DNA of 64,000 nucleotides, taken from NCBI RefSeq assembly GCF_048773025.1, contig NC_133562.1:30539501-30603500 (forward strand). Reading direction: 5' to 3'. Position 1 is the first letter of the stretch. Each line of letters opens with the position of its first letter. The stretch comes from Camelus bactrianus. Its lineage: Eukaryota; Chordata; Mammalia; Artiodactyla; Camelidae. The notes beneath the pieces are model-generated. The model was not told the DNA's origin. It saw nothing but the letters and a program-made list of their open reading frames with translations, and searched no databases. The translations under genes were made by a program, and so were the position numbers. Below, piece after piece: positions 1 through 10,196 of the stretch.

Positions 1-123
1 GTTTTACAGTGAAATCTGCAGGAACTTCAAACTGGCACTAGGAAACAGACTGAGAAACAAGAGTAAATGTTACACCTGCAACCCGTTCCCTTTGTGCTAG
101 ATGAACGAACGTCTATCCACATG

Positions 124-135
124 CTCAGTTCTGAG
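124..135 (+). other. Dyad ctcagttctgag, first of about 200 copies
   Basis: Two 5-bp arms (ctcag and ctgag) are exact inverted repeats around TT. The element sits at offset 124-135 of most monomers and is kept in classes A-G, I, J and M. With a 2-base centre it would not make a stable hairpin, but it has the symmetry of a site for a dimeric protein. No binding protein can be named from the sequence. Confidence 0.7.
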
Positions 136-314
136 AGATAAGTGTGTGTGAAAGCCGTCCTTCACCTAGCTTCTATGGAACACAAAGTTTCTTTTCACTT
201 GCAATCTCCAATCCATACATATATATGGGGAAGTACTTGCTCCAACTCGGTTTTACAGTGAAAACTGCAGGAACTTCAAACCGGCCGTAGGAAACAGACT
301 GAGAAACCAGAGTA

Positions 315-463
315 AAAGTTTCTGCTGCAACCCATTCCATTTGTGCTAGATGAACGAACGTCTCTCCAAATGCTCAGTTCTGAGATAAGTGTGTGTGAAA
401 GCCGTCCTTCACCTAGCTTGTTGGGAACACAAAGTTTCTTTTCAGTTGCAAACTCCATTCCAT
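315..463 (+). repeat. Internal half-monomer similarity
   Basis: Within one B monomer, 315-340 and 431-463 are alike: both run aaagtttct, a short gap, tgcaa, then ccattccat. The spacing is 116 bp inside the monomer and 131 bp to the next monomer. The monomer may descend from an older unit of about 120 bp that doubled and diverged; the evidence is short and could be chance. Confidence 0.45.
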
Positions 464-2357
464 ACATATATATTGGTAGGTACTAGCTCCAACTCGGATT
501 TACAGTAAAAACTGCAGGAACATCAAACCGGCACTAGGAAACAGAATGAGAAACCAGAGGAAAAGTTTCTCCTGCAACCCGTTCCCTTTGTGCTAGATGA
601 ACGAACGTCTCTCCACATGCTCAGTTCTGAGAGAAAAGTGGGTGTGAAAGCCGTCCTTCACCTAGCTTGTTGGGAACACAAAGTTTCTTTTCATTTGCAC
701 ACTCCACTTCATACATATATATAGGTAGGTACTAGCTCCAACTCGGTTTTACAGTGAAAACTGCAGGAACTTCAATCCGGCACAAGGAAACAGACTGAGA
801 AACCAGAGAAAAAGTTTCTCCTGCAACCCGTTCCCTTTGTGCTAGATGAACGAAATTCTCTACACATGCTCAGTTCTGAGAGATAATTGGGTGTGAAAGC
901 CGTCCTTCACCTAGCTTGTTGGGAACACAAAGTATCTTTTCAGTTGCAAACTCCACTCCATACACATGTATGGGGAGGTACTAACTCCAACTCGGTTTTA
1001 CAGTGAAAACTGCAGGAACTTCAAACCGGCACTAGGAAACAGACTGAGAAACCAGAGTAAAAGTTACTCCTGCAACCCGTTCCCTTTGTGCTAGATGAAC
1101 GAACGCCTCTCCACATGCTCAGTTCTGAGATAAGTGTGTGTGAAAGCCGTCCTTCACCTAGCTTGTTGGGAACACAAAGATTGTTTTCAGTTGCAAACTC
1201 CTTTCCATACATATATATAGGTAGGTACTAGCTTCAACTCGGTTTTACATGAAAACTGCAGGAACATCAAACCGGCACTTGGAAACAGAATGCGAAACCA
1301 GAGTAAAAGTTTCTCCTGCAACCCGTTCCCTTTGTGCTAGATGAACGAACGTCTCTCCACATGCTGAGTTCTGAGAGATAAGTGTGTGTGAAAGCCGTTC
1401 TTCACCTAGGTTGTTGGGAACACAAAGTTTCTTTTTATTTGCAAACTCCACTCCATACATATATAAAGGTAGGTACTAGCTCCAACTCGGTTTTACAGTG
1501 AAAACTGCAGGAACTTCAAACCGGCAGTAGGAAACAGACTGAGAAACCAGAGTAAAAGTTTCGCCTTCAACCCGTTCCATTTGTGCTAAATGAACGAATG
1601 TCTCTCCACATGCTCAGTTCGGAGAGATAAGTGGTGTGAAAGCCATCCTTAACCTAACTTGTTGGGAACACAAAGTTTCTATTCAGTTGCAAACTCCACT
1701 CCATACACAGATATGGGGAGGTACTAGCTCCAACTCGGTTTTACTATGAAAACTGCAGGAACTTCAAACTGGCACTAGGAAACAGACTGAGAAACAAGAG
1801 TAAAAGTTACTCCTGCAACCCGTTCCCTTTGTGCTAGATGAACGAACGTCTATCCACATGTTCAGTTCTGAGAGATAATTGTGTGTGAAAGCCGTCCTTC
1901 ACCTAGCTTGTTGGAACACAATGTTTCTTTTCAATTGCAAACTCCACTCTATACATATATATGGGGAGGTACTAGCTCCAACTTGGTTTTACAGTGAAAA
2001 CTGTAGGAACTTCAAACCGGCAGTAGGAAACAGACTGAGAAACCAGAGAAAAAGTTTTTCCTGCAACCCGTTTCCTTTGTGCTAAATGAACGAACGTCTC
2101 TCCACATGCTCAGTTCTGAGAGATAAGTGTGTGTGAAAGCCGTCCTTCAACTAGCTCTTTGGGAACACAAAGTTCCTTTTCAGTTACAAACTCCACTCCA
2201 TACATATATATAGGTAGGTACGATCTCCAACTTGGTTTTACAGTGAAAACTGCAGGAACTTCAAACCGGCAGTAGGAAACAGACTGAGAAACCAGAGTAA
2301 AAATTTCTCCAGCAACCCGTTCCTTTTGTGCTAGATGAACGAACGTCTCTCCACATG

Positions 2358-2369
2358 CTGAGTTCTGAG
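2358..2369 (+). other. Dyad lost: ctgagttctgag form
   Basis: One base change in the first arm turns the inverted repeat into a direct repeat of ctgag. This form is a fixed marker of classes H and L (and a few others), so the array alternates between monomers with and without the symmetric site. Confidence 0.7.
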
Positions 2370-2732
2370 AGATAAGTGTGTGTGAAAGCCGTCCTTCACC
2401 TAGCTTGTTGGGAACACAAAGTTTCTTTTCAGTTGCAAACTCCACTCCATACATATATAAAGGTAGGTACTAGCTCCAACTCGGTTTTACAGTGAAAACT
2501 GCAGGAACTTCAATCCGGCACTAGGAAACAGACTGAGAAACCAGAGTAAAAGTTTCTCCTGCAACCTGTTCCCTTTGTGCTAGATGAACGAACGTCTCTC
2601 CACATGCTCAGTTCTGAGAGATATGTGGGTGTGAAAGTCATCCTTCACCTAGCTTGTTGGGAAAACAAAGTTTGTTTTCAGTTGAAAACTCCACTCCATA
2701 CACATATTTGGGGAGATACTAACTCCAACTCG

Positions 2733-4970
2733 GTTTTACAGTGAAATCTGCATGAACTCAAACTGGCACTAGGAAACAGACTGAGAAACAAGAGTAAATG
2801 TTACCCCTGCAATCCGTTCCCTTTGTGCTAGATGAACGAACGTCTATCCACATGCTCAGTTCTGAGAAATAAGTGTGTGTGAAAGCCGTCCTTCACCTAG
2901 CTTCTATGGAACACAAAGTTTCTTTTCACTTGCAATCTCCAATCCATACATATATATGGGGAAGTACTTGCTCCAACTCGGTTTTACAGTGAAAACTGCA
3001 GGAACTTCAAACCGGCCGTAGGAAACAGACTGAGAAACTAGAGTAAAAGTTTCTCCTGCAACCCATTCCATTTGTGCTAGATGAACGAACGTCTCTCCAC
3101 ATGCTCAGTTCTGAGATAAGTGTGTGTGAAAGCCGTCCTTCAGCTAGCTTGTTGGGAACACAAAGTTTCTTTTCAGTTGCAAACTCCATTCCATACATAT
3201 ATATTGGTAGGGACTAGCTCCAACTCGGATTTACAGTAAAAACTGCAGGAACATCAAACTGGCACTAGGAAACAGAATGAGAAACCAGAGTAAAAGTTTC
3301 TCCTGCAACCCGTTCCCTTTGTGCTAGATGAACGAACGTCTCTCCACAAGCTCAGTTCTGAGAGATAAGTGGGTGTGAAAGCCGTCCTTCACCTAGCTTG
3401 TTGGGAACACAAAGTTTCTTTTCAATTTCAAACTCCACTCCATACATATATATGGGCAGGTACAATCTCCAACACGGTTTTACATGTGAAAACTGCAGGA
3501 ACGTCAAACCGGCACTAGGAAACAGACTTAGAAACCAGAGTAAAAGTTTCTCTTGCAACCCGTTCCCTTTGTGCTAGATGAACGAACGTCTCTCCACATG
3601 CTCAGTTCTGAGAGATAAGTGTGTGTGAAAGCCGTCCTTCACCTAGCTTGTAGGGAACAGAAAGTTTCTTTTCATTTGCAAACTCCACTCCATACATATA
3701 TAAAGGTAGGTACTAGCTCCAACTCGGTTTTACAGTGAAAACTGCAGGAACTTCAATCCGGTACTAGGAAACAGACTGAGAAACCAGAGTAAAAGTTTCA
3801 CCTGCAACCCGTTCCCTTTGTGCTAGATGAACGAACGTCTCTCCACATGCTCTGTTCTGAGAGATAAGTGGGTGTGAAAGCCATCCTTCACCTAACTTGT
3901 TGGGAACACAAAGTTTCTTTTCAGTTGCAAACTCCACTCCATACACATATATTGGGAGGTACTAGCTCCAACTCGGTTTTACAGTGAAAACTGCAGGAAC
4001 TTCAAACCGGCACTTGGAAACTGACTGAGAAACCAGAGAAATAGTTTCTCCTGCAAACCGTTCCCTTTGTGCTAGATGAACGAACGTCTCTCCACATGCT
4101 CAGTTCTGAGAGATAAGTGTGTGTGAAAGCCGTCCTTCACCTAGCTTGTTGGAACACAATGTTTCTTTTCAATTGCAAACTCCACTCTATACATATATAT
4201 GGGGAGGTACAAGCTCCAACTTGGTTTTACAGTGAAAACTGTAGGAACTTCAAACCGGCAGTAGGAAACAGACTGAGAAACCAGAGAAAAAGTTTTTCCT
4301 GCAACCCGTTTCCTTTGTGCTAAATGAACGAACGTCTCTCCACATGCTCAGTTCTGAGAGATAAGTGTGTGTGAAAGCCGTCCTTCAACTAGCTCTTTGG
4401 GAACACAAAGTTCCTTTTCAGTTACAAACTCCACTCCATACATATATATAGGTAGGTACGATCTCCAACTTGGTTTTACAGTGAAAACTGCAGGAACTTC
4501 AAACCGGCAGTAGGAAACAGACTGAGAAACCAGAGTAAAAATTTCTCCAGCAACCCGTTCCTTTTGTGCTAGATGAACGAACGTCTCTCCACATGCTGAG
4601 TTCTGAGAGATAAGTGTGTGTGAAAGCCGTCCTTCACCTAGCTTGTTGGGAACACAAAGTTTCTTTTCAGTTGCAAACTCCACTCCATACATATATAAAG
4701 GTAGGTACTAGCTCCAACTCGGTTTTACAGTGAAAACTGCAGGAACTTCAATCCGGCACTAGGAAACAGACTGAGAAACCAGAGTAAAAGTTTCTCCTGC
4801 AACCTGTTCCCTTTGTGCTAGATGAACGAACGTCTCTCCACATGCTCAGTTCTGAGAGATATGTGGGTGTGAAAGTCATCCTTCACCTAGCTTGTTGGGA
4901 AAACAAAGTTTGTTTTCAGTTGCAAACTCCACTCCATACACATATTTGGGGAGATACTAACTCCAACTCG
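2733..4970 (+). repeat. 9-monomer HOR, first copy, 2238 bp
   Basis: Order A, B, C, D, E, I', J', L, M, with starts at 2733, 2981, 3228, 3477, 3727, 3976, 4224, 4473 and 4722. The next round repeats the same first five classes at the same spacing. Classes F, G, H and K are absent, so this is a separate lineage or a deletion product of the 13-class cycle. Confidence 0.86.
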
Positions 4971-7211
4971 GTTTTACAGTGAAATCTGCAGGAACTTCAA
5001 ACTGGCACTAGGAAACAGACTGAGAAACAAGAGTAAATGTTACCCCTGCAAACCGTTCCCTTTGTGCTAGATGAACGAACGTCTATCCACATGCTCAGTT
5101 CTGAGAAATAAGTGTGTGTGAAAGCCGCCCTTCACCTAGCTTCTATGGAACACAAAGTTTCTTTTCACTTGCAATCTCCAATCCATACATATATATGGGG
5201 AAGTACTTGCTCCAACTCGGTTTTACAGTGAAAACTGCAGGAACTTCAAACCGGCCGTAGGAAACAGACTGAGAAACTAGAGTAAAAGTTTCTCCTGCAA
5301 CCCATTCCATTTGTGCTAGATGAACGAACGTCTCTCCACATGCTCAGTTCTGAGATAAGTGTGTGTGAAAGCCGTCCTTCACCTAGCTTGTTGGGAACAC
5401 AAAGTTTCTTTTCAGTTGCAAACTCCATTCCATACATATATATTGGTAGGGACTAGCTCCAACTCGGATTTACAGTAAAAACTGCAGGAACATCAAACTG
5501 GCACTAGGAAACAGAATGAGAAACCAGAGTAAAAGTTTCTCCTGCAACCCGTTCCCTTTGTGCTAGATGAACGAACGTCTCTCCACAAGCTCAGTTCTGA
5601 GAGATAAGTGGGTGTGAAAGCCGTCCTTCACCTAGCTTGTTGGGAACACAAAGTTTCTTTTCACTTTCAAACTCCACTCCATACATATATATGGGCAGGT
5701 ACAATCTCCAACACGGTTTTACATGTGAAAACTGCAGGAACGTCAAACCGGCACTAGGAAACAGACTGAGAAACCAGAGTAAAATTTTCTCTTGCAACCC
5801 GTTCCCTTTGTGCTAGATGAACGAACGTCTCTCCACATGCTCAGTTCTGAGAGATAAGTGTGTGTGAAAGCCGTCCTTCACCTAGCTTGTAGGGAACAGA
5901 AAGTTTCTTTTCATTTGCAAACTCCACTCCATACATATATAAAGGTAGGTACTAACTCCAACTCGGTTTTACAGTGAAAACTGCAGGAACTTCAATCCGG
6001 CACTAGGAAACAGACTGAGAAACCAGAGTAAAAGTTTCACCTGCAACCCGTTCCCTTTGTGCTAGATGAACGAACGTCTCTCCACATGCTCTGTTCTGAG
6101 AGATAAGTGGGTGTGAAAGCCATCCTTCACCTAACTTGTTGGGAACACAAAGTTTCTTTTCAGTTGCAAACTCCACTCCATACACATATATTGGGAGGTA
6201 CTAGCTCCAACTCGGTTTTACAGTGAAAACTGCAGGAACTTCAAACCGGCACTTGGAAACTGACTGATAAACCAGAGAAATAGTTTCTCCTGCAAACCGT
6301 TCCCTTTGTGCTAGATGAACGAACGTCTCTCCACATGCTCAGTTCTGAGAGATAAGTGTGTGTGAAAGCCGTGCTTCACCTATCTTGATGGGAACACAAA
6401 GTTCCTTTTCAGTTGCAAACTCCACTCCATACATATATATGGGGAGGTAGAAGCTCCAACTCGGGTTTACAGTGAAAACTGCAGGAACTTCAAACCGGCA
6501 CTTGGAAACAGACTGAGAAACCAGAGTAAAAGTTTCTCCTGCAAACCGTTCCCTTTGTGCTAGGTGAACGAACGTCTCTCCACATGCTCAGTTCTGAGAG
6601 ATAAGTGTGTGTGAAAGCCGTGCTTCACCTAGCTTGTTGGGAACACAAAGTATCTTTTCAGTTACAAACTCCACTCTATATATATATATGGGGAGTTACG
6701 AGCTCCAACTCGGTTTTACATGTGAAAACTGCAGGAACTTCAAACCGGCAGTAGGAAACAGACTGAGAAACCAGAGTAAAAGTTTCTCCAGCAACCCGTT
6801 CCCTTTTTGCTAGATGAAAGAACGTCTCTCCACATGCTGAGTTCTGAGAGATAAGTGTGTGTGAAACCCGTCCTTCACCTAGCTTGTTGGGAACACAAAG
6901 TTTCTTTTCAGTTGCAAACTCCACTCCATACATATATAAAGGTAGGTACTAGCTCCAACTCGGTTTTACAGTGAAAACTGCAGGAACTTCAATCCGGCAC
7001 TAGGAAACAGACTGAGAAACCAGAGTAAAAGTTTCTCCTGCAACCTGTTCCCTTTGTGCTAGATGAACGAACGTCTCTCCACATGCTCAGTTCTGAGAGA
7101 TATGTGGGTGTGAAAGTCATCCTTCACCTAGCTTGTTGGGAAAACAAAGTTTCTTTTCAGTTGCAAACTCCACTCCATACACATATATGGGGAGATACTA
7201 ACTCCAACTCG
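4971..7211 (+). repeat. 9-monomer HOR, second copy, 2241 bp
   Basis: It matches 2733-4970 closely through its first five monomers. It then differs in the sixth and seventh, where gtgcttcacctatcttgat and a K-like tail ending ctctatatatatatatgggg replace I' and J'. L and M close it. The switch suggests exchange with another round after the 9-mer formed. Confidence 0.82.
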
Positions 7212-7460
7212 GTTTTACAGTGAAATCTGCAGGAACTTCAAGCTGGCACTAGGAAACAGACTGAGAAACAAGAGTAAATGTTACTCCTGCAACCCGTTCC
7301 CTTTGTGCTAGATGAACGAACGTCTATCCACATGCTCAGTTCTGAGAGAGAAGTGTGTGTGTAAGCCGTCCTTCACCTAGCTTCTATGGAACACAAAGTT
7401 TCTTTTCACTTGCAATCTCCAATCCATACATATATATGGGGAAGTACTTGCTCCAACTCG
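7212..7460 (+). repeat. Monomer class A (type copy)
   Basis: Class A is recognised by gtgaaatctgcagg at the start, ctggcactagg in place of ccggcactagg, acaagagtaaat, gtctatccacatg, cttctatgg in place of cttgttggg, and a tail reading ttgcaatctccaatcc then ggggaagtacttgctcc. It was chosen as the landmark that opens every round. The ctgg form is a CpG-to-TpG change. Confidence 0.88.
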
Positions 7461-7707
7461 GTTTTACAGTGAAAACTGCAGGAAATTCAAACCGGCCGTA
7501 GGAAACAGACTGAGAATCCAGAGTAAAAGTTTCTACTGCAACCCATTCCATTTGTGCTAGATGAACGAACGTCTCTCCAAATGCTCAGTTCTGAGATAAG
7601 TGTGTGTGAAAGCCGTCCTTCACCTAGCTTGTTGGGAACACAAAGTTTCTTTTCAGTTGCAAACTCCATTCCATACATATATATTGGTAGGTACTAGCTC
7701 CAACTCG
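7461..7707 (+). repeat. Monomer class B (type copy)
   Basis: Class B carries ccggccgtagg, cccattccatttgtg, ctccaaatgctcag, a 2-bp shortening at ctgagataag, and ccattcc followed by atattggtagg. The shortening makes it 247 bp. B follows A in almost every round. Confidence 0.88.
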
Positions 7708-7956
7708 GTTTTACAGTAAAAACTGCAGGAACATCAAACCGGCACTAGGAAACAGAATGAGAAACCAGAGAAAAAGTTTCTCCTGCAACCCGTTCCCTTT
7801 GTGCTAGATGAACGAACGTCTCTCCACATGCTCAGTTCTGAGAGATAAGTGGGTGTGAAAGCCGTCCTTCACCTAGCTTGTTGGGAACACAAAGTTTCTT
7901 TTCACTTTCAAACTCCACTCCATACATATATATGGGCAGGTACAATCTCCAACACG
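7708..7956 (+). repeat. Monomer class C (type copy)
   Basis: Class C has tacagtaaaaactgcagg, aacatcaaaccgg, acagaatgag, agagaaaaagttt, gggtgtgaaagccgtcc, cactttcaaactcc and the tail atatgggcaggtacaatctcc. Most other C copies begin cggatttac; this one begins cggttttac. Confidence 0.86.
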
Positions 7957-8206
7957 GTTTTACATGTGAAAACTGCAGGAACGTCAAACCGGCACTAGGA
8001 AACAGACTGAGAAACCAGAGTAAAAGTTTCTCCTGCAACCCGTTCCCTTTGTGCTAGATGAACGAACGTCTCTCCACATGCTCAGTTCTGAGAGATAAGT
8101 GTGTGTGAAAGCCGTCCTTCACCTAGCTTGTAGGGAACACAAAGTTTCTTTTCATTTGCAAACTCCACTCCATACATATATAAAGGTAGGTACTAGCTCC
8201 AACTCG
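7957..8206 (+). repeat. Monomer class D (type copy)
   Basis: Class D opens after ccaacacgg with ttttacatgtgaaaac, which is one base longer than usual. It then has aacgtcaaaccgg, cttgtagggaac, catttgcaaactcc and ataaaggtagg. In several later rounds D also lacks one gt unit. Confidence 0.86.
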
Positions 8207-8455
8207 GTTTTACAGCGAAAACTGCAGGAACTTCAATCCGGCACTAGGAAACAGACTGAGAAACCAGAGTAAAAGTTTCTCCTGCAACCCGTTCCCTTTG
8301 TGCTAGATGAACGAACGTCTCTCCACATGCTGAGTTCTGAGAGATAAGTGGGTGTGAAAGCCGTGCTTCAACTAGCTTGTTGGGAACACAAAGTTTCTTT
8401 TCAGTTGCAAATTCCATTCCATACATATATATAGGTAGGTACTAGCTCCAACTCG
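8207..8455 (+). repeat. Monomer class E (type copy)
   Basis: Class E has aacttcaatccggc, gggtgtgaaag and ttgcaaattccattcc, then ataggtagg. Most E copies have gccatcc, a CpG-to-CpA change from gccgtcc; this copy reads gccgtgc and has ctgag in the first dyad arm. Later copies at 24.5, 27.3, 36.5, 40.2 and 42.2 kb have the shorter tail atatttggtagg. Confidence 0.84.
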
Positions 8456-8704
8456 GTTTTACAGTGAAAACAGCAGGAACATCAAACCCGCACTAGGAAA
8501 CATAATGAGAAACCAGAGTAAAAGATTCTCCGGCCTCCCGTTCCCTTTGTGCTAGATGAACGAACGTCTCTCCACATGCTCAGTTCTGAGAGATAAGTGG
8601 GTGTGAAAGCCGTCCTTCACCTAGCTTGTTGGGAACACAAAGTTTCTTTTCACTTGCAAACTCCTCTCCATACATATATATCGGCAGGTACTAGCTCCAA
8701 CTCG
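8456..8704 (+). repeat. Monomer class F (type copy)
   Basis: Class F is the easiest to spot: gaaaacagcaggaacatc, aaacccgcactagg, aacataatgag and ctccggcctcccg, ending ttgcaaactcctctcc then atatcggcagg. Copies from about 24.6 kb onward often carry gatgaaagaacg in place of gatgaacgaacg. Confidence 0.88.
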
Positions 8705-8954
8705 GTTTTACAGTGAAAACTGCAGGAACTTCAAACCGGCAGTAGGAAACAGACTGAGAAACCAGAGTAAAAGTTCCTCCTGCACCCGTTCCCTTTTTTT
8801 GCTAGACGAACGAACGTCTCTCCACATGCTCAGTTCTGAGAGATAAGTGGGTGTGAAAGCCGTCCTTCACCTAGCTTGTTGGGAACACAAAGTTTCTTTT
8901 CACTTGCAAACTCCACTCCATACATATATATGGGCAGGTACAATCTCCAACACG
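8705..8954 (+). repeat. Monomer class G with a T7 run (type copy)
   Basis: Class G has ggcagtagg, agttcctcctgcacccg and a run of seven T in place of tttgt before gctag, followed by gacgaacgaacg instead of gatgaacgaacg. The tail is atatgggcaggtacaatctcc. The same T7 and gacg pair recurs near 11.52, 14.76, 18.74, 24.95, 27.68, 36.89, 40.62 and 42.61 kb, so it is an inherited class marker rather than a read error. Confidence 0.87.
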
Positions 8955-9202
8955 GTTTTACATGTGAAAACTGCAGGAACGTCAAACCGGCACTAGGAAA
9001 CAGACTGAGAAAGCAAAGTAAAAGTTTCTCCTGCAACCCGTTCCCTTTGTGCTAGATGAACGAACGTCTCTCCACTTGCTGAGTTCTGAGAGATATGTGT
9101 GTGAAAGCCGTCCTTCACCTAGCTTGTTGGGAACACAAAGTTTCTTTTCAGTTGCAAACTCCACTCCATACATATATATAGGTAGGTACTAGCTCCAACT
9201 CG
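8955..9202 (+). repeat. Monomer class H (type copy)
   Basis: Class H opens with acatgtgaaaac and aacgtcaaacc, then has gagaaagcaaagtaaaag. The dyad's first arm is changed (ctgagttctgag) and one gt unit is lost, giving a shorter gtgtgtgaaag; here it follows agatat rather than agataa. The tail is atataggtagg here and atataggttgg in other copies. Confidence 0.85.
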
Positions 9203-9450
9203 GTTTTACAGTGAAAACTGCAGGAACTTCAATCCGGCACTAGGAAACAGACTGAGAAACCAGAGAAAAAGTTTCTCCTGCAACTCGTTCCCTTTGTGCT
9301 AGATGAACGAACATCTCTCCACATGCTCAGTTCTGAGAGATAATTGGGTGTGAAAGCCGTCCTTCACCTAGCTTGTTGGAACACAATGTTTCTTTTCACT
9401 TGCAAACTCCACTCTATACATATATATGGGGAGGTACTAGCTCCAACTTG
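9203..9450 (+). repeat. Monomer class I (type copy)
   Basis: Class I has aatccggcac, tgcaactcgttcc, gaacatctctcc, gataattgggtg, gttggaacacaatgtttc and ctctatacatatatatgg. The missing g in gttggaac makes it 248 bp. In the I' variant the first half differs and cacttgc is replaced by caattgc. Confidence 0.85.
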
Positions 9451-9699
9451 GTTTTACAGTGAAAACTGCAGGAACTTCAAACCGGCAGTAGGAAACAGAC
9501 TGAGAAACCAGAGAAAAAGTTTTTCCTGCAACCCATTCCCTTGGTGCTAGATGAACGAACGTCTATACACATGCTCAGTTCTGAGAGATAAGTGTGTGTG
9601 AAAGCGGTCCTTCACCTAGCTTCTATGGAACACAAAGTTTCTTTTCAGTTGCAATCTCCAATCCATACATATATAAGGGGAGGTACTTGCTCCAACTCG
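9451..9699 (+). repeat. Monomer class J (type copy)
   Basis: Class J follows ccaacttgg and has ggcagtagg, gagaaaaagtttttcc, cccttggtgctag, gtctat(c)c, cttctatgg, then ttgcaatctccaatcc and ataaggggaggtacttgc. The J' variant has gtttcctttgtg and ctagctctttggg and leads into other classes. Confidence 0.85.
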
Positions 9700-9946
9700 G
9701 TTTTACAGTGAAAACTGCAGGAACTTCAAACCGGCACTAGGAAACAGACAGAGAAACCAGAGTAAAAGTTTCTCCTGCAACACGTTCCATTTGTGCTAGA
9801 TGAACGAACATCTCTCCACATGATCAGTTCTGAGATAAGTGTGTGTGAATGCCGTCCTACACCTAGCTTGTTGGGAACACAAAGTATCTTTTCAGTTACA
9901 AACTCCACTCCATATATATATATGGGGAGTTACGAGCTCCAACTCG
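9700..9946 (+). repeat. Monomer class K (type copy)
   Basis: Class K has acagacagagaaacc, gcaacacgttccatttg, gaacatctctccacatgatc, the 2-bp shortening at ctgagataag, gtgaatgccg, aaagtatcttttcagttac and the long AT palindrome near its end, followed by ggggagttacgagctcc. It is 247 bp. Confidence 0.87.
9910..9925 (+). other. 16-bp perfect AT-rich palindrome of class K
   Basis: The site is cc, six AT units, gg, and is its own reverse complement. It occurs in every ordinary K and F/K monomer, for example again at 12645-12660 and 15876-15891. Other classes have an interrupted form, ccatacatatatatgg or ccatacatatataaagg. It could extrude a cruciform or simply be an (AT)n slip product. Confidence 0.72.
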
Positions 9947-10196
9947 GTTTTACATGTGAAAACTGCAGGAACTTCACACCGGCAGTAGGAAACAGACTGA
10001 GAAACCAGAGTAAAAGTTTCTCCAGCAACCCGTTCCCTTTTTGCTAGAGGAACGAACGTCTCTCCACATGCTGAGTTCTGAGAGATAAGTGTGTGTGAAA
10101 GCCGTCCTTCACCTAGCTTGTTGGGTACACAAAGTTTCTTTTCAGTTGCAAACTCCACTCCATACATATATAAAGGTAGGTACTAGCTCCAACTCG
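9947..10196 (+). repeat. Monomer class L (type copy)
   Basis: Class L opens with acatgtgaaaac, then aacttcacaccggcagtagg, ttctccagcaacccg, ccctttttgctag, the changed dyad ctgagttctgag, and gttgggtacacaaag with ataaaggtagg. Copies in the F/K-containing rounds read aaaccgg and gggaacac instead. Confidence 0.87.

Larger units (their letters stand above)
1..2732 (+). repeat. HOR round of 11 monomers with a divergent middle
   Basis: The round starts with A (1-249) and B (250-496) and ends with I' (1738-1985), J' (1986-2234), L (2235-2483) and M (2484-2732). The five monomers between, 497-1737, fit the classes only in part and carry many private changes, for example cgaaattctctac, acttggaaacagaatgcg and gctaaatgaacgaatg. 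Confidence 0.82.

Noticed and set aside
124-135. Stem-loop at ctcagttctgag
   Set aside because: A 2-base loop and 5-bp arms would not form a stable hairpin. It is kept only as a dyad-symmetric site.
211-226. TATA-box promoter at the catatatata stretch of each monomer
   Set aside because: The stretch is a simple AT-rich run without other promoter parts or a gene downstream. Satellite transcription is possible but is not shown by the sequence.
1-249. CENP-B box
   Set aside because: I looked for the TTCG....A..CGGG pattern on both strands. The nearest stretch, cccgttccctttg, lacks the needed T and CGAA spacing. No match was seen.
2110-2454. 114-codon minus-strand open frame, repeated at 4348-4692
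   Set aside because: It runs across two satellite monomers, has no recognisable domain, and similar frames are opened and closed by class-specific small indels. Repeat identity explains its conservation.
8794-8800. T7 run as a sequencing error or a terminator
   Set aside because: The same T7 with the linked gacgaacg change recurs in nine G monomers, so it is inherited. A poly-T terminator for RNA polymerase III would need a gene upstream, and none is seen.
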